Below are positions 34,394 to 44,845 of a DNA stretch of 64,000 nucleotides, piece after piece. This stretch comes from Mycolicibacterium sp. MU0050. Lineage in GTDB: Bacteria; Actinomycetota; Actinomycetes; Mycobacteriales; Mycobacteriaceae. Both the position numbers and the translations under genes were made by a program. Within the stretch, counting starts at the first letter, position 1. Each line of letters starts with the position of its first letter. The notes beneath the pieces were generated by a model. That model saw only the letters and a list, made by a program, of their open reading frames with translations, had not been told where the DNA came from and ran no database searches. Where the stretch lies: positions 2,728,001-2,792,000 of the forward strand of contig NZ_OY726395.1 in NCBI RefSeq assembly GCF_963378085.1, in the 5' to 3' direction.

Positions 34394-35447
34394 GATTCCT
34401 CCATCTCATTGGTCCATCTAGGCCATTTAACACCGTTGGCCGGGTACTTCAGCCAGCGACGACGACCGTACCCAGGCTCTCTGACGAAATCTAACCCCAC
34501 CCCCTGGTTACGGCGTCAAATCCCGGCGTCCCGGGCCCCCTCGAATCGGGGCCGCCCGGTGCTGCGCAGCGCCGGTTTCGGCGAGATCGCGCGGGTCGGC
34601 TGCCGTAACCGACTGCATTTCAAGACGTTTCGCCACGTGGAAGCCGTATTTGGTCCACCGGCCGCGCGGCCGGCCCACGTTGTGGGACCCGCGAACGGCG
34701 CCGAAAGAAAAATTTTGGCTGGTCCTGGGGTTTCGGGCGTGTCGGGCACCCCTGGACGTGGGTCGCGCTGCGAAGGCTGCCGGCGGCCGCGACCAGCGCG
34801 AATGCCGGGGGCCTCTGGGACGGAAGGGACGCAAGGGGGAGGTGGTTCGCCCGCGTTCACGTCACCGCTGGCTGATTCGGGGACATCTCGACCCACCGGT
34901 GGGGGTTCGCGAGGTGCTTCGTGGTGACGACTTGCTGACGATGCCCTCTCGCCGCCCGCTCGCCCCCCGAAAGAGTCTCCGACGACCACTGCGACGTCGC
35001 CACCGAAGGACTTAGTCGCACTCCCCCGTCGTCGCGCGGGCGCCAAAGACCGCGGCGTGACGGTGGGCGCGACGGTGCCGTTCACCGGGGTGCCATGCCC
35101 GGCCCGATGACCCGTTGCACACCTGAAAGATGCTGGCGTAGAGGACATCCCGAGAATTGACAAGGGCAGGAGACTTCGGCGAGGCGACCGCTTCCACCAC
35201 GAAGTTCGTTGCCATGGGTACCGGACCGCCGCAGGTCGCGAAGATCCCGGCCATCCTGATCGATCGGTTGGTTTCGCCCACGGCGAGCGCCGACGGTGTG
35301 CGCGGAAAGGCATAGCCGGAAACACCGTAGCAACCAGCGCGCCCCGCCCAGCTCCACAAAACCAGTGCTACTAAGTAAGTGCTTGCTAATGAGGATCCAC
35401 CGCGGCACCATCTGTAATTGCCGGGGATGCGCGACGAAGAGGCGGAG
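34394..35447. other. 1-kb stretch without a convincing gene
   Basis: Open frames exist on both strands but have Arg/Pro/Ser-rich translations with no family resemblance, and I call none of them. M. tuberculosis has PE15/PPE20 in this interval; nothing similar is visible. Two adjacent hairpins lie at 34658-34673 (perfect 16-base GC palindrome) and 34674-34686 (5-base arms), followed by an A+T patch (34703-34718). The mihF promoter must be near 34400-34450, and the last ~100 bases hold the promoter and operator of the broken monooxygenase. A small RNA could be encoded between; no transcript evidence can be read from sequence. Confidence 0.5.
35371..35390. promoter_or_regulatory. Imperfect palindrome, TetR-type operator candidate
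   Basis: A dyad centred between 35380 and 35381 has inner arms AGTAAG/CTTGCT with one mismatch, and 7 of 10 positions pair overall. It lies about 58 bases before the start of the broken monooxygenase, which is followed by a TetR gene, so it is the natural binding site for that repressor. The core differs by one base from the KstR2 pattern AnCAAGnnCTTGnT. Confidence 0.45.
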
Positions 35448-36941
35448 ATGACAGACACCGATCTGACAGTCGACCAACACGCCGTCGAGGTGCTGATTCT
35501 GGGAGCCGGGGTATCCGGCATCGCCGCGGCGATCGGATTGCAGAACACCGGGATCCACGATCTGGTCCTCATCGAGCGCGCGGACGCGGTCGGCGGCACC
35601 TGGCACTTCAACACCTATCCGGGATGCGCGGTGGACATCCCCTCGCACGTGTATTCGTTCTCCTACGCGCTCAAGCCGGACTGGTCCCGGGTGTACGGGA
35701 CGCGGGCCGAACTGCGGGATTACATCGGCCAGGTCGTCGACGACTTCGGCGTGCGAGACAAGATCCGCACCCAGACCGAGGTGCTCGACGCGCGTTGGGA
35801 CTCCGGTCAGGAACGCTAGCACGTGACCACCAACCGCGGCACATACCTCGCACGGTTCTTCGTGATCGCCGCCGGCCCGCTGCACGAGCCGATGATCCCC
35901 GACCTCCCGGGTCGAGACACCTTCAAGGGCAAGGTATTTCACTCCTCGCACTGGCCCACCGACCTCGACCTCACGGGGCGACAGGTGGTGGCGATCGGCA
36001 ACGGCGCGTCCGCCATCCAATTCGTTCCGGCGGTCCAACCCGTGGTCGGCAGGCTCACCATCCTGCAGCGCACCCCGTCGTGGGTCCTACCCAAGCCCGA
36101 TTGGGACATCAGCGAGCGTTCGAAGCGATTCCTCGCGCGGTTCCCGGCATCGATGAAGTTGCTCCGGGCACTGGAGTGGGCCTTGCTGGATCCGCTGGTG
36201 AGCATCTCGCTACGGTCACCACGTTTCGCCGGTTTGCTGAGCCTGGCGGGCCGGCTGCATATTCGCCGGCACATCAAGGACAGCGCACTCCGACGCGCGG
36301 TGACACCGAACTACACCCCCACCTGCAAACGCCTGCTGTTCTCCAACGACTACTTCCCGGCATTGACGGCACCCAACGTCGAGCTGCTCGACTCGCCCGC
36401 CGCCGAGATCCGCGAACATTCCGTGGTTACCGCGGCCGGGTGTGAAATCCCTGCTGACACAATAATTTTCGGGACCGGATTTCACACGCTGCAGCACCAC
36501 CCGGTAGCCCAACGCATCCGCGGCAGATCCGGCGAGACGCTGGCCGAGGTGTGGAAGGGCAACCCGAAGGCGCACATGGGCACCACCATCAACGGTTTCC
36601 CCAACGCATTCATGATGTTCGGCCCCAACGTCGGCACGCTATCCGGCTTCACCATGGCCGAGGCGCAGGCCAATTACCTCGTCGGCGCGATCAAGGCCAC
36701 CAACGCCCTCGGCGTCGCTGCTCTCGACGTGACCGGCGCAGCGCAGGACGCCTTCGTCGCCGCAGCAGACAAGATGCTGAACAAGTCGAGCCTGGCCCTG
36801 GGCGGCTGTGACAGCTACTACTTGGCCGACGGCCACCGACGGGTTTCCCTTGCCTGGCCCGGGTCGATGTACTCACTGACCCGGCGACTTCGCACGTTCG
36901 ACGTGGAGTCCTACGCGCCGGCAACCGCAGCGGCCACGTGA
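35448..36941 (+). pseudogene. Baeyer-Villiger-type monooxygenase interrupted by an in-frame TAG
   Basis: The frame from the ATG at 35448 (MTDTDLTVDQ, with GGCGGAG just upstream) runs to a TAG at 35817-35819, then continues in the same frame to 36941. Read through, it gives about 497 residues, the family's usual length. The first part has the FAD motif GAGVSGIA and GGTWHFNTYPGCAVDIPS; the second has the fingerprint FKGKVFHSSHWP and the NADPH motif AIGNGASAIQ. The residue at the stop is followed by HVTTNRG, where relatives commonly have Trp, so a single TGG to TAG change explains it. No frameshift is seen, so inactivation is recent or the base is a sequencing error. The TetR gene overlaps the end by 4 bases. 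Confidence 0.85.
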
Positions 36942-36970
36942 CGCAAAGGATGCACCCCGGAGGACAAGTG

Positions 36971-37606
36971 GTGAGCACCCAACAGCGCGCCGCATCGGCG
37001 CAAAAGCGGATGAGTGCCGAGCAGCGGCGCGCGCACATCGAAATGTCGGCCCGGGACGTTTTCATTGCCCAGGGGCTGAAGGGCGCGCGGACTCGCGACA
37101 TCGCGGCTGCGGCCGGCATCAACGAGGCGCTGCTGTACCGACACTTCGCGTCCAAAGAGGACCTGTTCGCCGCGGCTGTCGTCGCGCCCCTGCGCGAACT
37201 CATCGCACGCCGGGCCGAAGCCGACAGCCTTCCCCCCACCGACGCGCAAACCTCCCGGGACGAGATGGTCGAGCGAACCCGCCTGTTCATCGCCAGCCTG
37301 ATCGACGTGATGCGCGACGTCGCACCCCTGCTGGGGGTGCTGATGTTCGATGGTGAGGAATCGGCACGCAGCCACTACGAAGAGATCCTGGCGCCGGTGC
37401 TCCAGGAGATCGGCGACCGCATCCGGACCAACCTCGGCTGGTGGGATCACCGCACCTTCGATGTCGACGCGGCCGTCCGGTTCGCGTTCGGTGCGGTGTG
37501 GTTCGACGTGCTCTCGGGCCGCCTCGAGAACCGCGCGATCGACGCCGAGACCGCGTCCCGCGAGATCGCCGAGATGGTGGTGTTGGGTCTGGCAACCCGT
37601 TCCTGA
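36971..37606 (+). CDS. TetR-family transcriptional regulator
   Basis: 211 residues from the GTG at 36971, chosen because GGAGG (36959-36963) is 7 bases before it; a GTG at 36938 overlapping the previous stop is possible. The N-terminal helix-turn-helix is typical: ARTRDIAAAAGINEALLYRHFASKEDLF. The C-terminal ligand-binding domain (about 75-211) is all-helical and not diagnostic. Placed directly after the broken monooxygenase, it presumably represses that promoter and responds to the enzyme's substrate; the palindrome at 35371-35390 is the likely site. It converges on pyrF with 32 bases between. Confidence 0.9.
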   Translation: MSTQQRAASAQKRMSAEQRRAHIEMSARDVFIAQGLKGARTRDIAAAAGINEALLYRHFASKEDLFAAAVVAPLRELIARRAEADSLPPTDAQTSRDEMVERTRLFIASLIDVMRDVAPLLGVLMFDGEESARSHYEEILAPVLQEIGDRIRTNLGWWDHRTFDVDAAVRFAFGAVWFDVLSGRLENRAIDAETASREIAEMVVLGLATRS

Positions 37607-37638
37607 CACGGCCCATCCGGCCGACGGCGGCGCAGTTT

Positions 37639-38439
37639 TCAGACCAGGTAGGCGACCTGGTCGCGGATCCGCTCTGCTGCGGCCCGCACCGCGGCGGCAT
37701 CCGGCCCGGCTTTGAGCACCTCGCGCGACACCGCGGGCAGGACCCGAGCGCCCAATCGGCCCAGATCTTCGGCGCGTCCACCCTGGGCGCCCAACCCGGG
37801 CGCCAGAACCGGGCCGTCGAGGGCACTCAGGTCAGGCAGCTCGGACAACGTCGCTCCGACCACCACGCCGATGGAACCCGTTCCGGTTGCACTGTTCTCG
37901 GCACCTGCCGCGTCGACGACGGACTGCGCGACAGTACGGCCGGCGATGCTGGCCCGCTGCACCCCGGCGCCCTCCGGGTTCGAGGTGGCGGCCAGCACGA
38001 AAACACCCCGGCCACGCTCGGCGGCGGTGTCCAGCAGCGGCCGCAGCGACTCGAAGCCCAGATACGGCGACGCGGTCACCGCGTCGCTGGCCAGCGGCGA
38101 GTCGCCGAGCCAGGCCGCGGCGTAGGCCGCCATGGTGGTACCGATGTCGCCGCGCTTGGCATCTGCCAGGACCAGCACGCCGGTCGCCCGCAACTCGGCG
38201 ATGGTGCGTTCCAGCACCGCGTAACCCGCGGCGCCGTAGGCCTCGAAAAACGCGACCTGCGGTTTGACGACGGCGAACCCGGCGTAGGCCTCCACGCAGA
38301 TCGCGCTGAACGCGGCCAGCCCGTCGGCGTCGGCCGTCAGCCCCCAGGCTGTCAACAGCTCCGGGTGCGGATCGATGCCCAGACACAACGGCCCGCGGGC
38401 GGCGACCGCCTCGGCCAGCCGGACCCCGAAGCCCGCCAT
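37639..38439 (-). CDS. pyrF: Orotidine 5'-phosphate decarboxylase (type 2)
   Basis: 266 residues from the ATG at 38439, 2 bases after the carB stop. It catalyses the last step of UMP synthesis. The catalytic motif of the type 2 subfamily, [17 protein letters not shown], contains the Asp-Lys-Asp array; CLGIDPHP near the N-terminus and [11 protein letters not shown] near the C-terminus bind substrate and phosphate. It ends the pyrimidine operon and converges with the TetR gene. No clear terminator hairpin was found after its stop. Confidence 0.96.
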   Translation of the reverse strand: MAGFGVRLAEAVAARGPLCLGIDPHPELLTAWGLTADADGLAAFSAICVEAYAGFAVVKPQVAFFEAYGAAGYAVLERTIAELRATGVLVLADAKRGDIGTTMAAYAAAWLGDSPLASDAVTASPYLGFESLRPLLDTAAERGRGVFVLAATSNPEGAGVQRASIAGRTVAQSVVDAAGAENSATGTGSIGVVVGATLSELPDLSALDGPVLAPGLGAQGGRAEDLGRLGARVLPAVSREVLKAGPDAAAVRAAAERIRDQVAYLV

Positions 38440-38441
38440 GC

Positions 38442-41400
38442 TCAGTGCCCGTCCAGCGTGGCGTGCAGTTCCTGCAGGGACCGCACACCGATGTCGCCGC
38501 GGATGCCGGCCTCGATGCCCTGCACCGCGGCCGAGGCGCCCTGCACGGTGGTCACGCAGGGGATGTTCATCTGGACCGCGGCGGCCCGGATCTCGTAACC
38601 GTCGACCCGGGGCCCGGAGTTGCCGTAGGGGGTGTTGACCACCAGGTCCACCTCGCCGGCGCGGATCGCGTCGACCGCCGTCAGTGCCGGCCGGTCCGGG
38701 CTGGGCTCCTCGAAGTTCTTCCGCACCACCTCGCACGGAATCCCGTTGCGGCGCAGCATCTCCGCGGTGCCCTCGGTGGCCAGTACCCGGAAACCGAGGT
38801 CCGCCAACCGTTTCACCGGGAACACCAAGGACCGCTTGTCGCGGTTGGCCACCGACACGAAGATGGTGCCGCGCGCCGGCAGCGAGCCATAGGCGGCGGT
38901 CTGGCTCTTCGCGAAGGCCTTGCCGAAGTCGGAGTCGATGCCCATCACCTCGCCGGTGGACTTCATCTCCGGGCCCAGCAGCGAGTCGACTCCCGAGCCG
39001 TCGGCCTGCCGGAACCGGTGGAACGGCAGCACCGCCTCCTTGACCGCGATCGGAGCGTGCGGCGCCGGGCTGGCCCCGTCGCCGTCGGCGGCCAGCATCC
39101 CCTCGGCGCGCAGCTCGGCGATGGTGGCGCCCAACATGACCCGTGCGCAGGCCTTGGCCAGCGGCACGGCGGTGGCCTTGGAGACGAAGGGCACAGTGCG
39201 GCTGGCCCGGGGGTTGGCCTCCAGCACGTAGAGGACGTCCTCCTTCAGCGCGTACTGCACGTTGAGCAGACCGACCACGCCGATGCCCTTGGCAATGGCC
39301 TCGGTGGCGCGCCGCACCGCGGCGATGTCGGTGCGGCCCAGCGTGACCGGCGGCAGCGCGCACGCCGAGTCGCCGGAGTGGATGCCGGCCTCCTCGATGT
39401 GTTCCATCACCCCGCCGATGTAGACGTCGGTGCCGTCGCACAGCGCGTCGACGTCGATCTCGATGGCGTCCTCGAGGAACCGGTCGACGAGCACCGGGTG
39501 CTCGGGCGAGAGTTCGGTGGCCCGCATGATGTAGCCCTGCAGGGTCTCCTCGTCGTAGACGATCTCCATGCCGCGCCCACCGAGTACGTACGACGGGCGC
39601 ACCAGCACCGGGTAGCCGATGTCGGCGGCGATGGTACGGGCCTGCTCGAAGGTCGTCGCGGTGCCGAACCGCGGGGCGGGCAGACCCGCGGCGGTCAGCA
39701 CCTCGCCGAACCGGCCGCGGTCCTCGGCCAGGTCGATGGCCTCCGGTCGGGTCCCCACGATCGGGACGCCGGCCCGTTCGAGCCGGTCGGCCAGCCCCAG
39801 CGGGGTCTGGCCGCCGAGCTGCACGATCACCCCGACGACGCCGGGGCCGCCGGCGCCGGACTCCTGTTCGGCGTGGTAGACCTCCAGGACGTCCTCGAAG
39901 GTCAGCGGTTCGAAGTAGAGCCGGTCGGCGGTGTCGTAGTCGGTGGACACCGTCTCCGGGTTGCAGTTCACCATGACCGTCTCGAAGCCGGCCCCGCTGA
40001 GCGTGGTCGCGGCATGCACACAGCTGTAGTCGAACTCGATGCCCTGACCGATGCGGTTGGGACCCGACCCCAAGATGAGCACCTTGGGCCGGTCGGCCTG
40101 CGGGGCCACCTCGCTCTCGGCGGCGGGATCCAGTTCGTAGGTGCTGTAGTGGTACGGCGTCTTGGCCTCGAACTCCGCGGCGCAGGTGTCGACGGTCTTG
40201 AAGACCGGGTGCACACCGAGCCGCTCGCGCAGCACCCGCACTCCGACCTCGCCGGCCAATTCGGGTCGCAGACAGGCGATCTGGTGGTCCGACAGGCCCT
40301 GGTACTTGGCGCGGCGCAACAGCTGCGCGTCCAGCACCGGCGCCGCCAGCAGCTGGTCGCGCAGCGCCACCAGGCCGGCGATCTGGTCGAGGAACCAGGG
40401 GTCGACGCCGGAGGCCGCCGCGACCTGCTCGACCGTCGCGCCCAGGCGCAACGCCAGCTCGATGTCGTAGAGCCGGCCGTCGGTCGGCGTCCGCAGCCGC
40501 TCCAGCAGGTCCTCGACGCTGACGTCGGGGTCCGGTCCGGTCCAGAAACCGGCCCGCTTGGTCTCCAGCGAGCGCATCACCTTGCCGAGCGCCTCGACGA
40601 AGTTGCGGCCCAACGACATCGCCTCGCCCACCGACTTCATGGTGGTGGTCAGGGTCGCGTCCGCCCCGGGGAACTTCTCGAATGCGAACCGCGGGGCCTT
40701 GACCACCACGTAGTCCAGCGTGGGTTCGAAGCAGGCCGGGGTTTCCTTGGTGATGTCGTTGACGATCTCGTCGAGGGTGTAGCCGATGGCCAACTTGGCG
40801 GCGATCTTGGCGATCGGGAAGCCGGTGGCCTTCGAGGCCAGCGCGGAGGACCGCGACACCCGGGGGTTCATCTCGATGACGATCAACCGGCCGTCGCGCG
40901 GATCGACGGCGAACTGGATGTTGCAGCCGCCGGTGTCGACGCCGACCTCACGCAGGATCGCGATGCCCAGGTCGCGCATGACCTGGTACTCGCGGTCGGT
41001 CAGGGTCATGGCCGGCGCCACGGTCACCGAGTCACCGGTGTGCACGCCCATCGGGTCGACGTTCTCGATCGAGCACACCACCACGACGTTGTCGCGGCCG
41101 TCGCGCATCAGCTCGAGCTCGTATTCCTTCCAGCCGTAGATCGACTCCTCGATCAGCACGTTCGCCGACGGGGACGCCGCCAGGCCGTCGCCGGCCATCC
41201 GCTCCACGTCGTCGAGGCTGGCCGCCATGCCCGAGCCCAGCCCGCCCATGGTGAAGCTGGGTCGGACCACCACGGGCAGGCCGAGGTCGGCCACCGCCTC
41301 GCGCACCTCCGCCATGGTGTAACAGACCCGGCTGCGGGCGGATTCGCCGCCGACCTTGGCGACGATGTCCTTGAACTTCTGCCGGTCCTCGCCGCGCTGG

Positions 41401-41783
41401 ATGGCGTCGAAGTCGGCGCCGATCAGCTCGACGCCGTACTTCTCGAGCACCCCGTTCTCGTGCAGCGCTACCGCGGTGTTCAGCGCGGTCTGCCCGCCGA
41501 GGGTGGCCAGCAGCGCGTCGATCTTGTTGCCGCGCTCGGCCTGCTGGGCGATGACCTTCTCCACGAACGCCGGGGTGATCGGTTCGACGTAGGTGTGGTC
41601 GGCGTACTCGGGGTCGGTCATGATGGTCGCCGGATTCGAGTTGACCAGGCTGACCTGCAGACCTTCGGCGCGCAGCACGCGGCAGGCCTGGGTGCCCGAG
41701 TAGTCGAATTCGCAGGCCTGACCGATGACGATCGGTCCGGACCCGATCACCAGGACATGGTTGAGGTCGTTACGGCGAGGCAT
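38442..41783 (-). CDS. carB: Carbamoyl-phosphate synthase large subunit
   Basis: 1,113 residues, normal for actinobacteria. It makes carbamoyl phosphate from bicarbonate, ATP and ammonia delivered by CarA. Two homologous ATP-grasp halves are evident, each with the SGPxxIGQxxEFDYS start (residues ~14-30 and ~565-585) and a metal-binding segment ([19 protein letters not shown] and [19 protein letters not shown]). The C-terminal ~150 residues form the regulatory MGS-like domain ([20 protein letters not shown]). The first base of its start region overlaps the stop of a 32-codon ORF (TGATG), which in turn overlaps carA. Confidence 0.98.
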   Translation of the reverse strand: MPRRNDLNHVLVIGSGPIVIGQACEFDYSGTQACRVLRAEGLQVSLVNSNPATIMTDPEYADHTYVEPITPAFVEKVIAQQAERGNKIDALLATLGGQTALNTAVALHENGVLEKYGVELIGADFDAIQRGEDRQKFKDIVAKVGGESARSRVCYTMAEVREAVADLGLPVVVRPSFTMGGLGSGMAASLDDVERMAGDGLAASPSANVLIEESIYGWKEYELELMRDGRDNVVVVCSIENVDPMGVHTGDSVTVAPAMTLTDREYQVMRDLGIAILREVGVDTGGCNIQFAVDPRDGRLIVIEMNPRVSRSSALASKATGFPIAKIAAKLAIGYTLDEIVNDITKETPACFEPTLDYVVVKAPRFAFEKFPGADATLTTTMKSVGEAMSLGRNFVEALGKVMRSLETKRAGFWTGPDPDVSVEDLLERLRTPTDGRLYDIELALRLGATVEQVAAASGVDPWFLDQIAGLVALRDQLLAAPVLDAQLLRRAKYQGLSDHQIACLRPELAGEVGVRVLRERLGVHPVFKTVDTCAAEFEAKTPYHYSTYELDPAAESEVAPQADRPKVLILGSGPNRIGQGIEFDYSCVHAATTLSGAGFETVMVNCNPETVSTDYDTADRLYFEPLTFEDVLEVYHAEQESGAGGPGVVGVIVQLGGQTPLGLADRLERAGVPIVGTRPEAIDLAEDRGRFGEVLTAAGLPAPRFGTATTFEQARTIAADIGYPVLVRPSYVLGGRGMEIVYDEETLQGYIMRATELSPEHPVLVDRFLEDAIEIDVDALCDGTDVYIGGVMEHIEEAGIHSGDSACALPPVTLGRTDIAAVRRATEAIAKGIGVVGLLNVQYALKEDVLYVLEANPRASRTVPFVSKATAVPLAKACARVMLGATIAELRAEGMLAADGDGASPAPHAPIAVKEAVLPFHRFRQADGSGVDSLLGPEMKSTGEVMGIDSDFGKAFAKSQTAAYGSLPARGTIFVSVANRDKRSLVFPVKRLADLGFRVLATEGTAEMLRRNGIPCEVVRKNFEEPSPDRPALTAVDAIRAGEVDLVVNTPYGNSGPRVDGYEIRAAAVQMNIPCVTTVQGASAAVQGIEAGIRGDIGVRSLQELHATLDGH

Positions 41784-41881
41784 CAGCGCCCTTCCCTTCC
41801 GGCGCGAGCGTGCGCGATCACGGTGAAACTGTCGGTGTGTCGGCCGGGGACATGCACACTCGCGGTGGTTGTGGTGCTCAC
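41783..41881 (-). CDS. Unannotated 32-codon ORF coupling carA to carB
   Basis: A GTG at 41881 overlaps the carA stop by 4 bases (GTGA). The frame encodes 32 residues rich in Thr, His and Arg (starting [11 protein letters not shown], ending ARAGREGR) and stops in a TGATG shared with the carB ATG. Ribosomes could thus pass from carA to carB without leaving the message. No domain is recognisable. It may be a real micro-protein or only a translated spacer that keeps the two subunits at equal levels. Exact overlaps at both ends make chance less likely, but a short spacer ORF can arise by chance in high-G+C DNA. Confidence 0.45.
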   Translation of the reverse strand: MSTTTTASVHVPGRHTDSFTVIAHARAGREGR

Positions 41882-43023
41882 GCGAGGTCCTCCCCCGCCA
41901 TCACCGCGATGAACTGGTCGAACAGGTTCTCGGCGTCGTGCGGTCCGGCGGCAGCCTCCGGGTGGTACTGCACCGAGAAGGCCCGGCCGCTGAGCAACCG
42001 AATGCCCTCCACGACACCGTCGTTGGCGCAGGTGTGGCTGACCACGGCGGGGCCGAAGGGGGTGTCGAACTGCTCGCCGGCCTCCCCCTCGAGCGCGAAG
42101 CCGTGGTTCTGCGCGGTGATCGCCACCCGGCCGGTGGTGTGGTCGATGACCGGGACGTTGATCCCGCGGTGCCCGAAGGTCATCTTGTAGGTGGACCGAC
42201 CGAGGGCGCGGCCGAGCAACTGGTTGCCGAAGCAGATGCCGAACACCGGGATGTCGGCGCCGAGCGCCTCCCGGACCACCGTCACCACGTGGTCGGCGGC
42301 GGCCGGGTCGCCGGGCCCGTTGGACAGGAACAGCCCGTCCGGCTTGAGGTCGGCGATCTCCTCGAAGGTGGTCGCCGACGGCAACACCTGGCTGCGGACC
42401 CCCCGGCGCGCGAAGATCCGCGGGGTGTTGGTCTTTATGCCGAGGTCGATCGCGGCCACCGTGAACCGGTGCGCGCCCTCGGGTTCCACGACGTAGCGCA
42501 CGTCGGTGCTGACCTCGCCGGCGAGGTCGGCCCCGAGCATCGAGGGCTGGGCGTTGACCCGCTCGACGAGTTCGTCGGCCGGGGCGGCGGCCGCCGGCCC
42601 GGAGAAGATCCCGGCTTTCATCGACCCGCGGGTGCGCAGGTGACGCACCACCGCCCGGGTGTCGATCCCGGCGATGCCGACGATGTTCTGGCGCTCCAGT
42701 TCGGCGTCCAGCGTGCCGGTGGCCCGCCAGTTCGAGGCGCGCGGCGACGGGTCGCGCACCGCGTACCCGGCGACCCAGATGCGGTCCCCGCGGCTCTCGC
42801 TGTCCTCGCCGTTCCACCCGGTGTTGCCGATCTGCGGCGCGGTGGCGACGACGATCTGGCGGTGGTAGCTCGGATCGGTCAGCGTCTCCTGGTAGCCGGA
42901 CATGCCGGTGGAGAACACCGCCTCGCCCAGGGCCTGCCCGACCGCCCCGAACGGGGTGCCGGTGAACACCCGGCCGTCCTCGAGCACCAGCAGGGCTGTT
43001 GTGTGGTCCACAGTGTCGGTCAC
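41878..43023 (-). CDS. carA: Carbamoyl-phosphate synthase small subunit (glutaminase)
   Basis: 381 residues from a GTG at 43023 that overlaps the preceding membrane-protein stop (GTGA). The N-terminal CPSase domain ([32 protein letters not shown]) is followed by a class I glutamine amidotransferase domain with the nucleophile Cys264 in [11 protein letters not shown] and the His-Glu pair near VQYHPEA. It releases ammonia that travels to CarB. It lies in the operon pyrR-pyrB-pyrC-membrane protein-carA-carB-pyrF and is under PyrR control if the leader hairpin acts as expected. Confidence 0.97.
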   Translation of the reverse strand: MTDTVDHTTALLVLEDGRVFTGTPFGAVGQALGEAVFSTGMSGYQETLTDPSYHRQIVVATAPQIGNTGWNGEDSESRGDRIWVAGYAVRDPSPRASNWRATGTLDAELERQNIVGIAGIDTRAVVRHLRTRGSMKAGIFSGPAAAAPADELVERVNAQPSMLGADLAGEVSTDVRYVVEPEGAHRFTVAAIDLGIKTNTPRIFARRGVRSQVLPSATTFEEIADLKPDGLFLSNGPGDPAAADHVVTVVREALGADIPVFGICFGNQLLGRALGRSTYKMTFGHRGINVPVIDHTTGRVAITAQNHGFALEGEAGEQFDTPFGPAVVSHTCANDGVVEGIRLLSGRAFSVQYHPEAAAGPHDAENLFDQFIAVMAGEDLA

Positions 43024-43550
43024 AGGACCTCCGTTCCGTTAGAAGATGTGTCCGTCCCGTCCGACACCCAGTGCCGGTATTCCCGGCGGTCGTCGGCGCG
43101 GAAACCGGTGTCGATCTCGGTTCCCGAGGGCAGTCGCCAGCGGATCGCCAGGATGCCGTCGTGGGTCAGTGCCTTGCCCGCGATGCCGCGCTCGGTGCGG
43201 ATCGCGGTGATCGCCTCGTCGGGAATCCAGATCGGGCTCGCGCCGGTGCGTTGCAGCATCACCCCCTCCGGATAGCGGGTGATCACCGCCTTGGACCGAT
43301 AACCCCAGTCGCCCACCGCGATCCGGTCCTGCCAGCTCGGCGCCAGCGTGCTGCCCACGTAGAGGCCCTTGATGCCGGGGATCAGGGCGGGCCCGACGGT
43401 GTCCGGCAGCGCCGGGATCTGGCCGATGAGCTCCAGCTGGCGTTCGGCGCGCCGGCGCCAGCCGCGCAGCACCAGGTAGATGAGGACGGCGATGAGCACC
43501 GCCACCACCGCGGCGAACACCAGCGAGGCCATCAGCGTGGGGGTGTTCAT
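43020..43550 (-). CDS. Conserved mycobacterial membrane protein of the pyr operon (Rv1382-like)
   Basis: 176 residues from the ATG at 43550, overlapping the pyrC stop (ATGA). One N-terminal membrane helix ([21 protein letters not shown], about residues 7-28) is followed by a basic patch ([10 protein letters not shown]) and a compact domain of alternating strands ([40 protein letters not shown]) resembling a PH-like fold. The same small gene sits between pyrC and carA in M. tuberculosis (Rv1382). Function unknown. Its coupling on both sides shows only that it is co-translated with pyrimidine enzymes. Confidence 0.9.
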   Translation of the reverse strand: MNTPTLMASLVFAAVVAVLIAVLIYLVLRGWRRRAERQLELIGQIPALPDTVGPALIPGIKGLYVGSTLAPSWQDRIAVGDWGYRSKAVITRYPEGVMLQRTGASPIWIPDEAITAIRTERGIAGKALTHDGILAIRWRLPSGTEIDTGFRADDRREYRHWVSDGTDTSSNGTEVL

Positions 43551-44845
43551 CGGACGACGGCCCCGTCGCGTGCGGTGATCTTGCCGCGCAGCAGGGTCGC
43601 GGTCACCGTGGCCGGCAGGGTCATCGACTCGAACGGCGTGTTGGCCGACCGGCTGGCCAGGTCGGGGCCGGACACGGTCCAGTTGGTGTCGGGGTTCACC
43701 ACCGTCAGGTTGGCCGGCTCGCCGACCTCCAGCGGGCGGCCGTGATCCGGCAACCCGGCGATGCGGGCCGGGTTCTCGCTCATCACGCGGGCGACGCCGC
43801 GCCAGTCCAGCAGCCCCGGGTTCACCATCGTTTCGACGACCACCGACAGTGCGGTCTGCAGGCCGAGCATGCCCGGCCGGGCCTGGGAGAACTCGCAGCA
43901 CTTCTCGTGTTCGGCGTGCGGAGCGTGATCGGTGGCCACGCAGTCGATCACGCCGTCGGCGAGCGCGCGGCGCAGGGCGACCGCGTCGGAGGCCTCCCGC
44001 AGCGGCGGGTTCACCCGGTTCACGCCGTCGTAGCCGGCCAGCCGGCTGTCGTCGAGCAGCAGGTGGTGCGGCGTTACCTCGGCGGTGATCGAGATCCCCT
44101 GCCCCTTGGCCCATTTCAGGATCTCGACGGTGCCGGCGGTCGACGCGTGGCAGATGTGCACCCGGGTGTCGGCGTCGCGGGCCAGCAGGGCATCGCGGGC
44201 GACGATCGACTCCTCGGCGGCGCGCGGCCAGCCGGTCAGGCCCAGCCGCGCGGCCGTCGGCCCCTCGTGGGCCACGGCGCCGACGGTCAGGCGCGGTTCC
44301 TCGGCGTGCTGGGCGATGAGCACGCCGAGCCCCTTGGCGTACTCCAGCGCCCGACGCATGACCAGCGGATCGTGCACGCAGTGGCCGTCGTCGGAGAAGA
44401 CCCGCACACCGGCGGCGCCGCCCGCCATCATCGCCATTTCGGTCAGCTGGGTGCCCTGCAGGCCCACGGTGACCGCGCCGACCGGATGCACGTCGACCAG
44501 GCCGACCTGCTGACCGCGGTGCCAGACGTGGTCGGTGACCACCGGCGAATCAGCCACCGGTGTGGTGTTGGCCATCGCGAAGACCGCCGTGTAACCGCCG
44601 AGCGCCGCCGCGGCCGAACCGGTTTCGATGGTCTCGGTGTCCTCGCGGCCGGGCTCGCGCAGATGCGTGTGCAGATCCACGAAGCCGGGCAGCAGCACCT
44701 GGCCGGCCGCGTCGATCACGGTGCGGTCCGCGTTTGCGGACACCGAACCCGCGGGCGCGATCTCGACGATCTGCCCGTCCTCGACCACCACGTCGACCGG
44801 TTCGCCCTGCCCGTAGCGCCGGGCCCCGGCGATCAGCACACTCAT
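43547..44845 (-). CDS. pyrC: Dihydroorotase (type I)
   Basis: 432 residues from the ATG at 44845, overlapping the pyrB stop (ATGA). It closes carbamoyl aspartate to dihydroorotate. Zinc ligands His59 and His61 lie in [12 protein letters not shown]; further metal ligands are in HPVGAVT and VHICHAST, and the catalytic Asp in ATDHAPH. A urease-like beta-sandwich joins the N- and C-terminal parts ([11 protein letters not shown] at the end). Third gene of the pyrimidine operon. Confidence 0.97.
   Translation of the reverse strand: MSVLIAGARRYGQGEPVDVVVEDGQIVEIAPAGSVSANADRTVIDAAGQVLLPGFVDLHTHLREPGREDTETIETGSAAAALGGYTAVFAMANTTPVADSPVVTDHVWHRGQQVGLVDVHPVGAVTVGLQGTQLTEMAMMAGGAAGVRVFSDDGHCVHDPLVMRRALEYAKGLGVLIAQHAEEPRLTVGAVAHEGPTAARLGLTGWPRAAEESIVARDALLARDADTRVHICHASTAGTVEILKWAKGQGISITAEVTPHHLLLDDSRLAGYDGVNRVNPPLREASDAVALRRALADGVIDCVATDHAPHAEHEKCCEFSQARPGMLGLQTALSVVVETMVNPGLLDWRGVARVMSENPARIAGLPDHGRPLEVGEPANLTVVNPDTNWTVSGPDLASRSANTPFESMTLPATVTATLLRGKITARDGAVVR

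Noticed and set aside
34516..35325. 270-codon minus-strand frame between mihF and the broken monooxygenase
   Set aside because: The translation is Pro/Arg/Ser-rich, lacks any recognisable domain and has no ribosome-binding site; I treat the region as non-coding.
38445..41912. 1,155-codon plus-strand open frame opposite carB
   Set aside because: Its translation is His/Gly/Arg/Gln-rich and it mirrors carB exactly; a typical antisense shadow in high-G+C DNA.
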